DNA of 64,000 bases from JANSWY01 sp965267245. GTDB taxonomy: Bacteria > Bacteroidota > Bacteroidia > Cytophagales > Cyclobacteriaceae. The notes below the pieces were generated by a model. That model was not told the origin of the DNA, made no database searches, and saw nothing but the letters and a program-made list of their open reading frames with translations. The stretch is from NCBI GenBank assembly GCA_965267245.1, contig OZ253939.1, positions 5,766,001 to 5,830,000 of the forward strand. The letters run 5' to 3'. Positions 54,196 to 63,610 of this stretch are shown here, piece after piece; within the stretch, counting starts at the first letter, position 1; every line of letters starts with the position of its first letter. The translations under genes were made by a program, and so were the position numbers.

Positions 54196-55012
54196 TCAAC
54201 GATCACTATAATATATTTCCCTGGTCAATGTTCCAGGGAGAAACCCCCAATATGTAGAAACAATGCGGACAGGCAATCCTACATGATTATATTCAATTTC
54301 ATTCTCTATACTAGTAGTTCCGTCAAACGATCCAGTTCCATCACTGTAAGAATAACTTACCCAGTTATTTTTTGAGACGGGTTCATCCGGATCCACCACT
54401 TCTAAACATAGGTAGTTGTCATTATTATCATATGTATACCTGATTCTCTCAACATCTAGATGGTTATCAATGGAAATGCTCTTCAAACCCAGGTTATTTC
54501 CATCACTCCATGAATAAAATAGTTTCCGACCGAAATCATAATTCGGGAAATGGAATTCCTTACTGATTAATTCACCTCTTTCATTGTAGGATAATACGGA
54601 TTCCGTCATTAAATCCAATTGACCGGAATTGCTAATGTCAAAGCTCAGAACCCTCTCAAGAATTCCACTATTATTGAATATAAATGAATCAAGTTGAAAA
54701 TAGCGATTTGTACTGATTCTAAACCATTTACGACTACTTATTAAAGACAAATTGTAATGATAGACTTTATTGTGGATGCCCCGATAGTTTCTTATTTCCA
54801 TTAATCTGTTGTCTTCATATAATGTATACTTCTGTATGATCTTCATCAAAATTTGGATCACCTGTGATATTTTGGAAATGAATTGAATCAACTTTATATG
54901 TTCCTAATGTAGGTTTTGATAGAAAAGAGGGTTCAATACTTTCTTGTTTGCATGAAAACAATAAGCCCGCTAAAAGGATGAAGAGTATATTCTTTAACGT
55001 AAACAATCTCAT
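54196..55012 (-). pseudogene. Lipoprotein gene broken by a frameshift
   Basis: Two frames together look like one ~271-aa lipoprotein. The upstream frame (from 55012) gives a lipoprotein signal with LLFSC and runs to DEDHTEV, then stops at 54815. The downstream frame continues with QKYTLYEDNRLMEIRNYRG and strand-like YD-type repeats (SYNERGELISKEFHFPNYD) to 54196. The frames join near 54829 if one G is removed, giving a smooth HTEYTLYED. The tail is rich in Tyr, Asp and Asn repeats, as in Bacteroidota surface lipoproteins. It could be a decayed gene, a sequencing error, or phase variation. Confidence 0.7.
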
Positions 55013-55080
55013 AGAAGACATTGGTTAGAATGAAAGGATGAATTTACAAAATAGATCTCAATTTAAATAGCTTCCATCTT

Positions 55081-55230
55081 ATAGTGATTACAGAAGTATT
55101 GGACCAGCCTGAAAAGGGCCACAAAGGTGAAGCAATGAGACCGAAAAGGCTTGTGGGTAAGTTGGCTCATGCCACCGCGAGGGAGGAGGTGAGTAGGATA
55201 GCGCGAAGGAAGTGAGCAATAGAACAACTT
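55081..55230. other. GC-richer structured spacer without a clear gene
   Basis: Within the 390-bp gap before hppA, this stretch is visibly richer in G+C than its surroundings. It contains short inverted pairs: CCACAA (55119-55124) with TTGTGG (55151-55156), and AAGTTG (55159-55164) with CAACTT (55225-55230). It also holds two degenerate direct copies of a GCGAGGGAGGAGGTGAG-like motif near 55178 and 55201. A 26-codon ATG frame (55135-55215) and a 43-codon minus-strand frame without a start are present, but neither looks genuine. It may be a dispersed repeat or a structured RNA. The rest of the gap is AT-rich leader. Confidence 0.4.
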
Positions 55231-55370
55231 AAATCTACAGACTCAAAATTTTTGAATTTTCACCGTTTAGTCGGTTCACTCTCCAGATCTTTTCAAGCGC
55301 GGTATATCAACTAATACTCAACACTTTACCTATTCACATCTTTTATATTTTTAATATTAACCGGTTATCA

Positions 55371-55378
55371 TATATTTG
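55371..55378 (+). promoter_or_regulatory. Bacteroidota -7 box for hppA
   Basis: TATATTTG, an exact TAnnTTTG match, lies 33 bp before the hppA start. A T-run at 55348-55352 sits at the right distance for a degenerate -33 element. Confidence 0.55.
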
Positions 55379-55411
55379 CATCCTGTTTTTTGAAACCGAT
55401 AAAAAATACAT

Positions 55412-57676
55412 ATGAGTAACGTCTTGTATATTGTCCCAGCACTAGCCCTTGTGGGACTCTTAGTGATGATCATTAAAGCACAATGGATCAACAAACAAAA
55501 TGCCGGAGAAGCAAAAATGAAAGAAATCGCGCAGCACATCCGCGAAGGAGCCTTGGCATTTTTATCAGCAGAATATAAAGTTTTAGCAATTTTCGTTGTG
55601 ATCGCAGGTATCCTTTTAGGGGTGATTTCAACGATCGTGGAAACTACGCCATGGTTTATAGTAGTAGCATTTGTTATCGGTGCGGTATTCTCAGCATTGG
55701 CCGGAAACATAGGAATGAGAATAGCTACTGCAGCAAACGTAAGAACTACACAGGCTGCCAGAACATCTCTTCCTGAAGCACTTAAAGTATCGTTTACTGG
55801 TGGTACTGTAATGGGACTTGGCGTAGCGGGTCTTGCGGTTTTTGGATTAAGCATGCTGTTTATTGTCCTTTTCCATATGTACATGGGAGGTACCTGGACC
55901 AGTAATGGTGATATGACCATGCTATTAGAGGCCCTAGCAGGATTCTCTTTAGGAGCTGAATCTATTGCTTTATTTGCCAGAGTAGGTGGAGGAATCTATA
56001 CAAAAGCAGCAGACGTTGGAGCCGATCTTGTAGGTAAAGTAGAAGCTGGTATTCCTGAAGATGATCCTAGAAACCCAGCCACTATCGCCGATAACGTAGG
56101 AGATAACGTAGGGGACGTAGCAGGAATGGGAGCTGACCTGTTCGGTTCTTACGTAGCTACAGTTTTAGCGTCTATGGTACTAGGTAATTACCTGATCAGA
56201 GACATGGGTGGATCTATCCAGGATGACTTTGGAGGTATTGGTCCAATCTTGTTACCACTCGTAATTGCTGGTTTGGGAATTATCTTCTCAATTGTTGGAA
56301 CACTATTTATTAAGATATCAGACAATAGTGCAAAAGAAGCAAAGGTTCAGGCAGCCTTGAACAAGGGAAACTGGAGCTCTATTATCTTAACTGCCATTGC
56401 GGCATACTTCGTTATTGACTTAATGTTACCTGCAAGCATGCAAATGAACTTCTTTGGCGAAGGACTTAAAGAAATTACCCCAATGTCAGTATTTGGTGCT
56501 GTAATTATAGGACTGATCGTTGGTGGTGCCATTTCATATTTCACAGAGTATTATACAGGTCTTGGTAAAAAACCTGTGATGGATATCATCCACAGGTCTG
56601 CAACTGGTGCTGCAACTAATATCATCGCTGGTTTAGCTACTGGTATGATCTCAACTTTTGCACCTATTCTATTATTTGCAGGAGCAATTTGGGGTGCATA
56701 TGAGTTTGCAGGTTTTTATGGTGTCGGTATCGCAGCTTCAGCGATGATGGCTACTACAGCCATGCAGTTAGCGATAGATGCATTTGGTCCAATTGCTGAT
56801 AATGCTGGTGGTATTGCAGAGATGAGTGAATTGCCGGATGAGGTGAGAGAAAGAACAGATATCCTGGATTCAGTGGGTAACACTACTGCAGCTATTGGTA
56901 AAGGTTTTGCCATTGCTTCTGCAGCTTTGACCGCCCTTGCACTTTTTGCAGCTTATGTAACATTCACCGGAATTGATGGAATTAACATTTTTAAAGCAGA
57001 TGTACTGGCAGCCTTATTTATCGGTGGAATGATCCCAGTAGTATTCTCAGCTTTGGCGATGAATTCAGTGGGTATGGCCGCCATGGAAATGGTGAAAGAA
57101 GTTAGAAGACAATTCAAAGAAATTCCTGGTATCATGGAAGGTACGGGAGAGCCAGAGTACGGTAAATGTGTGGACATTTCAACGAAAGCTGCCTTGAGAC
57201 AAATGATGCTACCTGGAGCAATTACTATTATTGCACCACTTCTCATTGGTTTCTTAATGGGACCTGAGGCATTGGGTAGTTATATGGCTGGTGTTGCCGT
57301 TTCTGGTGTGCTTTGGGCAATCTTCCAAAATAATGCTGGTGGTGCATGGGACAATGCGAAGAAATCATTCGAAGCAGGAGTTGAAATCGATGGGGAAATG
57401 ACTTACAAAGGTTCTGAAGCTCACAAAGCTGCAGTAACTGGTGATACTGTTGGTGATCCGTTTAAAGATACTTCCGGACCATCTATGAACATCCTGATCA
57501 AGTTAACGTGTCTGGTAGGTCTTGTAATCGCCCCAATATTGGGTGAGATCTACGGCAGTGGTTCACATGCTGACGCACAAATTCAGAAAGAGGAAAAAGT
57601 AGCAAAAGAGATTAAAGTGGAAGCCGTGAAAGAAGTGAAGAAAGTAGCTGCTTCTGTGGATCAATTTGCACAATAA
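55412..57676 (+). CDS. hppA: Membrane-bound K+-dependent pyrophosphatase
   Basis: A 754-aa ion-pumping pyrophosphatase with ~16 helices. The pyrophosphate site reads DVGADLVGKVEAGIPEDDP, then ADNVGDNVGDVAGMGADLFG. The signature GNTTAAIGKG carries Ala at the position that is Lys in K+-independent enzymes, so K+ dependence is expected. The pump couples PPi hydrolysis to Na+ or H+ export; the ion is not fixed by what I can read. The last ~40 residues add a charged Lys/Glu/Val tail (EEKVAKEIKVEAVKEVKK) that is longer than usual. Confidence 0.97.
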   Translation: MSNVLYIVPALALVGLLVMIIKAQWINKQNAGEAKMKEIAQHIREGALAFLSAEYKVLAIFVVIAGILLGVISTIVETTPWFIVVAFVIGAVFSALAGNIGMRIATAANVRTTQAARTSLPEALKVSFTGGTVMGLGVAGLAVFGLSMLFIVLFHMYMGGTWTSNGDMTMLLEALAGFSLGAESIALFARVGGGIYTKAADVGADLVGKVEAGIPEDDPRNPATIADNVGDNVGDVAGMGADLFGSYVATVLASMVLGNYLIRDMGGSIQDDFGGIGPILLPLVIAGLGIIFSIVGTLFIKISDNSAKEAKVQAALNKGNWSSIILTAIAAYFVIDLMLPASMQMNFFGEGLKEITPMSVFGAVIIGLIVGGAISYFTEYYTGLGKKPVMDIIHRSATGAATNIIAGLATGMISTFAPILLFAGAIWGAYEFAGFYGVGIAASAMMATTAMQLAIDAFGPIADNAGGIAEMSELPDEVRERTDILDSVGNTTAAIGKGFAIASAALTALALFAAYVTFTGIDGINIFKADVLAALFIGGMIPVVFSALAMNSVGMAAMEMVKEVRRQFKEIPGIMEGTGEPEYGKCVDISTKAALRQMMLPGAITIIAPLLIGFLMGPEALGSYMAGVAVSGVLWAIFQNNAGGAWDNAKKSFEAGVEIDGEMTYKGSEAHKAAVTGDTVGDPFKDTSGPSMNILIKLTCLVGLVIAPILGEIYGSGSHADAQIQKEEKVAKEIKVEAVKEVKKVAASVDQFAQ

Positions 57677-57699
57677 GAATTTACATAACCGAAAATTAG

Positions 57700-57734
57700 A
57701 AGCCTTTCCAGTAATGGGAAGGCTTTACTTTTTT
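57700..57734 (+). terminator. Intrinsic terminator after hppA
   Basis: AAGCCTTTCC (57700-57709) pairs with GGGAAGGCTT (57716-57725) with one wobble, a 6-nt loop and a following T-run (57729-57734). It starts 23 bp after the hppA stop and overlaps the end of the convergent gene. Confidence 0.85.
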
Positions 57735-59200
57735 AAAGACTGGACATGATAGTGGTTATTTGAAAAAACGTAATCTACTTGCAGATAGGATTTATAAACT
57801 ATGTAATCAATCTCGTATTTTTTCAAAAGTTGGTGATCAGCCCTAGGGTTTGATGCAAAATCATCTCGTAGTTTGATTCGGTTATACCACTCCACTATCG
57901 CATTATCACCTTCCGGAACCATCTTAAAACTCACTAGTCTGTCCCGTTCCGCATCTGAGATAAAAGAAACATTTTCATTTTTATCGTTGTATCCCAGGAA
58001 AAGAAATACATCTGATGGTGAAGTATTGTCCTGAACGAATTCAACAAATGCCTGGTAATCTTTTTCTTGAGTGGTTTCATTCCAGAATATTATATTTCTC
58101 CAGATGCCAATACTCACCAGGTATACACCAAATATGAACATAATGGGTCTAAAGATCATTGAAACTCTATTGCGAGTCTGCAAAAAGCTATCAGCTGCAA
58201 TGAATACAAAGCAATATGTCAATAACATTGCAAGGGAACCTATTCTAAAAAGATAAAATTTAAGTAGAACACCATCTGTGTCTATGAGTGAAATAATCAT
58301 AGCCATTATCATCATTCCATTCATGCAAAGGGTAAGTAAAGAAAGGGATCGCGTGATTTTCGTATGCTTCAATCCAAAAATTGAAACCAGGGTAGCGATG
58401 AAAATGATAATAAAATAGCCAATATTATGTTCCCAAAAACGTGACATGTGAGTGGGAGCTGTATGATGGATATTTCGGAAAAATACGTAGATCCAATCTA
58501 CAGAAGGTTCATTAGCAATACTTTCACCACCAAACAGGTTTACAGCCAAATATATGATGAAAGGAAGAACAATGACAGTATAGGTAATGCCGGTTTTAAA
58601 GAGATTCCATTGAAAGCCCTGTTTGATCAATGTAAAAAGTATTAAGCTCACAAAATACCATCCACCAACGAGTACATGGCAATAAGTAGCAAGTGCGGCA
58701 AATACTGCAGCCTTTTGGTAACGCTCATCGAGCAGATAATTCAATGACCAAAAAATAAATATGTATCCAATGGTTTTTCCTTCGAAACCTTGCCAGATCC
58801 ACTCGCCACCAAAGTAGGCTTGTTTGAGCATGAATAGCTGAAGAATGAATAACATAGCTGGTATGGAGATCTTAAATTTTTCAAAAAGCTTGGCTTGTGG
58901 GAACGCGTATAACAAGTAGTTAATAAATCGAGTAGCAAAAGCCAATTGGCCGAATGAGAGAAACTTCAAACCAATTCCGGCAATGAACCAGTAGATGTAA
59001 TTAGTTCCAGGCCATTGTTGCAGGGAAAATGAACCCTCCATCCAGGTAGGATCCATGAAGTGCCGGGCCATTGTGAAATTATTCTCTTCATTGGGACTTG
59101 GGTCAAAAGAAACAAAATTGACCGCTGAAAGAAAAAATATATAAACCCATCTTGGGATAAGGCTCAATTGATTAGTTAATCCCTGGAGAATTTTATTCAT
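57725..59200 (-). CDS. Large polytopic membrane protein, unrecognised
   Basis: 491 aa with about ten hydrophobic segments. It starts MNKILQGLTNQLSLIPRWVY and continues through FFLSAVNFVSFDPSP. Several loops carry conserved-looking acidic and aromatic patches (DPSPNEENNF, then GGEWIWQGFEGKTIGYIF). A soluble C-terminal ~100 residues follows the last helix (FVQDNTSPSDVFLFLGYND). The layout recalls GT-C-type glycosyltransferases (acidic first loop after the first helix, extracytosolic C-terminus), but I cannot assign a family. It is convergent with hppA and its end overlaps the hppA terminator. Confidence 0.6.
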   Translation of the reverse strand: MNKILQGLTNQLSLIPRWVYIFFLSAVNFVSFDPSPNEENNFTMARHFMDPTWMEGSFSLQQWPGTNYIYWFIAGIGLKFLSFGQLAFATRFINYLLYAFPQAKLFEKFKISIPAMLFILQLFMLKQAYFGGEWIWQGFEGKTIGYIFIFWSLNYLLDERYQKAAVFAALATYCHVLVGGWYFVSLILFTLIKQGFQWNLFKTGITYTVIVLPFIIYLAVNLFGGESIANEPSVDWIYVFFRNIHHTAPTHMSRFWEHNIGYFIIIFIATLVSIFGLKHTKITRSLSLLTLCMNGMMIMAMIISLIDTDGVLLKFYLFRIGSLAMLLTYCFVFIAADSFLQTRNRVSMIFRPIMFIFGVYLVSIGIWRNIIFWNETTQEKDYQAFVEFVQDNTSPSDVFLFLGYNDKNENVSFISDAERDRLVSFKMVPEGDNAIVEWYNRIKLRDDFASNPRADHQLLKKYEIDYIVYKSYLQVDYVFSNNHYHVQSLKK

Positions 59201-59290
59201 GCTTTCTAATTGAGGCTCAAAAATGAAATTCTTCTTTCAAAATAAAAACAATCCCTGTAAGCAATTTAGAAATACATTATTTTTAGCCTA

Positions 59291-61741
59291 ATGCAGGCAT
59301 TTCAATTGGCGGATGATTGGTTTGGAGAGAAAAAATGGAGACCATTTGCTTTCCAGAGGGAAGTTTGGGCGCACTACCTCAATGGAAAATCCGGTTTGTT
59401 GAATGCACCTACCGGGAGCGGAAAAACATATGCCCTTTGGATTCCGACAGTCCTCGAGTATGCCAATAATACTCCTAATTATCAGAAGCCCAAAAAAAAC
59501 ACCATTCAGGTTCTGTGGATAACACCTCTGAGAGCATTAGCCAAGGATATTCAAATGGCCATGCAGGAATTCTGTGCAGAAACGAATGTGCCATGGGAGG
59601 TTAAAGTCCGAACGGGCGATACTTCTACATCTGAACGCCAAAGTCACAAGAACAATCCACCTGAATGTCTTGTGACTACTCCTGAGAGTTTACACATATT
59701 GCTCAGTCAGAAAAACTACCCTAATTATTTCAATGATTTAAAATGTATTGTGGTAGATGAGTGGCATGAGTTACTGGGTACCAAACGAGGAGTTCAGGTA
59801 GAACTAGTGATTTCTCGCCTGAGAGGGCTACTAGGTGACCAATTAAAGGTGTGGGGTATCTCTGCAACAATTGGTAACATGGATCAGGCCCTAGAGGTAT
59901 TACTAGGACCAAAACGCGCTAAAGTGGGTGTGATGGTAAAAGCCAATGTACAAAAGCGGATTGAGATTGAGTCAGTTTTACCTGATGATGTAGAGCGTTT
60001 TCCATGGGCAGGTCATTTGGGTATACATCTGGTGGAGAAAGTCCTGAAAATCATTCATGCAAGCCAGACCACATTATTATTTACCAATACCAGGTCTCAA
60101 ACAGAACTTTGGTATCAATATCTGATTACAACCGATCCAGGGTTGGCTGGTATTTTGGCCATGCACCATGGAAGTATTGATTATAATGTGAGAGGTTGGG
60201 TGGAGGACGCACTTCATGAAGGAAAACTGAAATGTGTCGTTTGTACTTCAAGTCTCGATTTAGGTGTTGATTTCAGACCTGTAGACACGGTGATTCAAGT
60301 GGGTGGTCCAAAAGGTGTTTCGCGGTTTTTTCAGAGAGCTGGTAGGAGTGGCCACCAACCAGGGGCATTGAGTAAAATATATTTTGTACCAACACACTCT
60401 TTAGAATTAGTGGAGGGTGCTGCACTGAAGTCAGCAATTGATAAACACATCTATGAAGTAAGGAAACCGCTGGTTAATTGTCTGGATGTGCTGGTGCAGT
60501 ATTTGGTAACATTGGCAGTTGGAGATGGTTTGAAAGCTGAAATTATTAAAAATGAGATCAAAAATACATATGCCTATCAGGCATTGAGTGAGGAAGAATG
60601 GGAGTGGTGCCTTGAATTTATTGCTACAGGCGGTAAAACTCTTGGAGTTTATGATGAATACTCGAAAGTGATAGTGGAGAAGGGCATTCATAAAGTCATT
60701 AACCGTAGAACTGCCATGAGGCATAGGATGTCAATTGGTACCATTGTAGGGGATCCCGTATTGAAGGTGAAATTCCTATCTGGAGGATTGATTGGAACAG
60801 TGGAAGAAAGCTTCGTGTCAAGGCTGAACCCGGGTACTGTTTTTTGGTTTGCCGGTAGGAATCTTGAATTTGTGAAGTTCAAAGATCTCACTGTCTATGT
60901 GAGAAAAGCAAAATCCAAGAAGGGCATAGTCCCTGTTTGGGGGGGAGGTAGGTTACCGCTTTCTTCAAGACTTTCTGAGTTGATCAAAGAGAAGTTGACG
61001 GATGCATCCAAAGGGATTTATGAAGAAATAGAAATGCAAACGATCAAGCCCATTCTTGACCTACAGGCAAAATGGTCCACTATACCCGATAATGAATCCT
61101 TATTGATTGAAAAAACTGAAACGAAATATGGTCATCACATTTTTGTCTATCCTTTTGAAGGTAGGTTTGTTCATGAAGTATTATCGGGATTGGTCGCTTA
61201 CCGAATAGCTCAGTTGCAACCAATCTCATTTTCAATTGCCATGAATGATTATGGTTTTGAATTGTTATCTGACCAGGAGATACCAATTGAAGAGGCACTG
61301 GAACTTGACCTTTTTAGAATGGAAAATTTGATGGAGGAAATTAATTTATCCATCAATATGACAGAAATGGCAAAGAAGCAGTTCAGGGATGTAGCCACCA
61401 TATCCGGATTGATTTTTCAGGGATACCCAGGAAAGAATATTACAGCCAAACATTTACAGGCCAGCACAGGAATCATTTACAGGGTTTTTGAAGAGTATGA
61501 CAAGGATAATCTATTGCTAAAACAGGCTATGGATGAAGTAATTACCATGCAACTTGATAAGGAAAGAATGATTGAAGCCATGAATAGGATCAACAAACAA
61601 AAAATCGTTTTGAAGTATCCTCCAAAACCAACTCCCTACTCATTCCCTATTATGGTAGATGGACTCAGGGCAAAGCTCACCTCTGAAGAATTAGCAGACC
61701 GAATTGCGAAAATGACCATCCAGTTTGAAAACATTATTTAA
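59291..61741 (+). CDS. Ligase-associated DNA damage response DEXH-box helicase (Lhr-like)
   Basis: An 816-aa superfamily 2 helicase of the Lhr/ligase-associated type. Motif I is APTGSGKTYALW, motif II VDEWHELLG, motif III WGISATIG, and motif VI RAGRSGHQPG. The Lhr-specific winged and C-terminal domains fill the rest (KPTPYSFPIMVDGLRAKLT). In many bacteria this helicase is clustered with an ATP-dependent ligase, an MBL-fold exonuclease and the PdeM phosphoesterase. Here PdeM follows after one inserted gene, but ligase and exonuclease are absent from the window. Confidence 0.93.
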   Translation: MQAFQLADDWFGEKKWRPFAFQREVWAHYLNGKSGLLNAPTGSGKTYALWIPTVLEYANNTPNYQKPKKNTIQVLWITPLRALAKDIQMAMQEFCAETNVPWEVKVRTGDTSTSERQSHKNNPPECLVTTPESLHILLSQKNYPNYFNDLKCIVVDEWHELLGTKRGVQVELVISRLRGLLGDQLKVWGISATIGNMDQALEVLLGPKRAKVGVMVKANVQKRIEIESVLPDDVERFPWAGHLGIHLVEKVLKIIHASQTTLLFTNTRSQTELWYQYLITTDPGLAGILAMHHGSIDYNVRGWVEDALHEGKLKCVVCTSSLDLGVDFRPVDTVIQVGGPKGVSRFFQRAGRSGHQPGALSKIYFVPTHSLELVEGAALKSAIDKHIYEVRKPLVNCLDVLVQYLVTLAVGDGLKAEIIKNEIKNTYAYQALSEEEWEWCLEFIATGGKTLGVYDEYSKVIVEKGIHKVINRRTAMRHRMSIGTIVGDPVLKVKFLSGGLIGTVEESFVSRLNPGTVFWFAGRNLEFVKFKDLTVYVRKAKSKKGIVPVWGGGRLPLSSRLSELIKEKLTDASKGIYEEIEMQTIKPILDLQAKWSTIPDNESLLIEKTETKYGHHIFVYPFEGRFVHEVLSGLVAYRIAQLQPISFSIAMNDYGFELLSDQEIPIEEALELDLFRMENLMEEINLSINMTEMAKKQFRDVATISGLIFQGYPGKNITAKHLQASTGIIYRVFEEYDKDNLLLKQAMDEVITMQLDKERMIEAMNRINKQKIVLKYPPKPTPYSFPIMVDGLRAKLTSEELADRIAKMTIQFENII

Positions 61742-61801
61742 ATAATTCGTAACATTTTTCGTTGTTTTGAAATTATTATTGCAGGTACATAAAAAACCCA
61801 A

Positions 61802-62233
61802 ATGACTATGAAATACATACTTGGATTAGTTTTCATGCTGATAGTGACTATAGGAAATGCACAAAGCATTGTAGGTAAATGGAAAACAATCGATGATAAT
61901 ACGGGAAAAGAAAGATCGATTGTTGAGATCTATGAAAGAGGAGGAAAATATTTTGGCAAGATTGTGAAGCTTTTCAGAGAGCCAGGAGAAGATCCGGATC
62001 CAATTTGTGATGACTGTAAAGGAGATCGCAAGGATAAAAAAGTAATTGGCATGGAAATCATCACAGACATGGAGTTTGATCAGGATGACAATGCATGGGA
62101 AGAAGGTGAAATCCTGGACCCTGAAGATGGTAAAGTGTATGATTGCAAGCTTTGGGTAGAAGAAGGTAAGTTGAAAGTAAGGGGCTACCTTTATTTTTTG
62201 TACAGAACACAAACCTGGCTTCCTGCTAATTAA
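61802..62233 (+). CDS. DUF2147 family exported protein
   Basis: 143 aa with a signal peptide (MKYILGLVFMLIVTIGNAQS; a start at 61808 would remove two residues). The mature domain begins IVGKWKTIDD, contains IVEIYERGGKYFGKIVKL and DPICDDCKGD with a Cys pair, and ends KVRGYLYFLYRTQTWLP, which are DUF2147 landmarks. The domain is a lipocalin-like beta barrel with unknown ligand. It lies 60 bp after the helicase and 2 bp before pdeM, an unexpected place for an exported protein. Confidence 0.85.
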   Translation: MTMKYILGLVFMLIVTIGNAQSIVGKWKTIDDNTGKERSIVEIYERGGKYFGKIVKLFREPGEDPDPICDDCKGDRKDKKVIGMEIITDMEFDQDDNAWEEGEILDPEDGKVYDCKLWVEEGKLKVRGYLYFLYRTQTWLPAN

Positions 62234-62235
62234 GC

Positions 62236-62889
62236 ATGCCGGAGGAAGGGAATTATCACTTTATATTTAAAAAACAAAAATTAATTCTGTCGCCATTAAA
62301 GGCTATTTTTTGGCAGAATGAAAGAATTCTGATCATTTCAGATGTGCATTTGGGGAAGGCACATCATTTTAGGAAGTCCGGGATAGCCGTTCCTCAGCAC
62401 ATTCATGCCGTTGATCTTGAAAAGATCGAATGCTTGCTTAGTATGTATATGCCAGATACTGTAATTTTTCTGGGTGATCTCTTCCACAGTGATGTCAATG
62501 TAAATTGGGATGAATTCAATGGGTGGTTAGAGGAGCAATTAGATGTACAGTTTATTTTGGTGAGGGGGAATCACGATGTGCTTCCGGATCATCTTTATGA
62601 GAGCTCAACACTTGTTCTTGTGGATGAATATACCAGACCTCCATTTACATTTTCGCATGAACCTGTAGAATCAAAACACTACAACATCACTGGGCATGTG
62701 CATCCGGCCATTAAACTTAGGGGTAGAGCGCGTCAGTCCGTGAGCTTACCGTGTTTTCATTTTGGGAATGATACAGCTTTGATGCCAGCATTTGGCGAAT
62801 TCACAGGTTTTGTAAAGGTGGGTGTTAGAAAAACTGATCATATATTCACAATCGCGCCTGATAAAGTCATCAAAATCACTAAAGATTAG
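62236..62889 (+). CDS. pdeM: Ligase-associated DNA damage response phosphoesterase PdeM
   Basis: A 217-aa calcineurin-type metallophosphoesterase. The metal-binding motifs are DVHLGKAHH (Asp, His), FLGDLFHSD, VRGNHDVLP (GNHD) and GHVHPAI. PdeM is the nuclease of the ligase-associated DNA damage system. It starts 2 bp after the DUF2147 gene, so the helicase, DUF2147 and pdeM appear to share an operon. All catalytic positions are intact. Confidence 0.92.
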   Translation: MPEEGNYHFIFKKQKLILSPLKAIFWQNERILIISDVHLGKAHHFRKSGIAVPQHIHAVDLEKIECLLSMYMPDTVIFLGDLFHSDVNVNWDEFNGWLEEQLDVQFILVRGNHDVLPDHLYESSTLVLVDEYTRPPFTFSHEPVESKHYNITGHVHPAIKLRGRARQSVSLPCFHFGNDTALMPAFGEFTGFVKVGVRKTDHIFTIAPDKVIKITKD

Positions 62890-63003
62890 ATTATTTTACT
62901 TCTAAATGTGATTTTTTTTAGTTAAATTGAACTTTCAAAATCTGCCCTGATGTGTTTGAGGGCTTGATTTTCCTCCGAACATGAAAACCACCGACATACC
63001 AGT

Positions 63004-63027
63004 GAAAAAGTAAAGGGTTACTTTTTC
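63004..63027 (+). promoter_or_regulatory. Perfect hairpin in the leader of the second ECF sigma gene
   Basis: GAAAAAGTAA (63004-63013) and TTACTTTTTC (63018-63027) form a perfect 10-bp stem with an AGGG loop, 43 bp before the sigma start. No T-run follows outside the stem, so it is not a standard terminator. It may be an operator or leader structure. Confidence 0.4.
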
Positions 63028-63070
63028 CAGGTTAATCGTATTAAAAGATGGACAACAGGTCCAGGGTGTT

Positions 63071-63610
63071 ATGAAAGATAGTGTTATCCTTGAAAAAATA
63101 GGTAGAGGAGATGAGAAGGCCTTAGACTACCTGTACAAGAAATACTACAGAATGATGACTAAAATTGTTCTTAGTAATAACGGGAGCGAGGACGAAGCGA
63201 AGGACATTTTTCAAGAAGCACTTTTAGCCTTTTGGCAGAAAGCCGTAAGTGGGAACTTAGTGTTGACTAGTAAGATCAGTACTTATCTTTACAGCATTTG
63301 TTTAAATCTGTGGAGAAAAGAATTGGATAGGAAGGGGAGACTTTCGAATGAAGTGAAAGACAGTGAAGATTACCAGTCACATGATCAGGACGAGAAGGCG
63401 AAAATAGTACGGGACTGTATCGCAGAACTTGGAGAAACATGTAAAAAGATACTTACCTACTATTATTTTGATGGGATGTCTATGAATGACATTGCTGACA
63501 AAATGGATTTCGCGAATCAGGATACGGCAAAAACAAAAAAATACAAGTGCAAAAAACGATTAGATAGTTTAATAAAAAGTAAATATTCTACTAGAGATTT
63601 TTTTGATTAA
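63071..63610 (+). CDS. ECF-type sigma factor, second copy
   Basis: A 179-aa sigma-70 family ECF protein. Region 2 runs DEKALDYLYKKYYRMMTKIV to DEAKDIFQEALLAFW. Region 4 is LTYYYFDGMSMNDIADKM with the HTH following. The stop overlaps by one base the start of the anti-sigma-like gene downstream. It has no close sequence relation to the sigma factor at 3868 beyond the family. An upstream ATG at 63047 runs into a stop and is not used. Confidence 0.92.
   Translation: MKDSVILEKIGRGDEKALDYLYKKYYRMMTKIVLSNNGSEDEAKDIFQEALLAFWQKAVSGNLVLTSKISTYLYSICLNLWRKELDRKGRLSNEVKDSEDYQSHDQDEKAKIVRDCIAELGETCKKILTYYYFDGMSMNDIADKMDFANQDTAKTKKYKCKKRLDSLIKSKYSTRDFFD

Noticed and set aside
55135..55215. 26-codon basic reading frame on the plus strand in the GC-richer spacer
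   Set aside because: It is short, lacks recognisable features, and lies within degenerate repeats. It is best explained by the G-rich composition.
55357..55920. 187-aa minus-strand frame opposite hppA
   Set aside because: It overlaps the strongly conserved hppA coding region and has low-complexity Pro/Thr/Ile composition typical of an antisense shadow.
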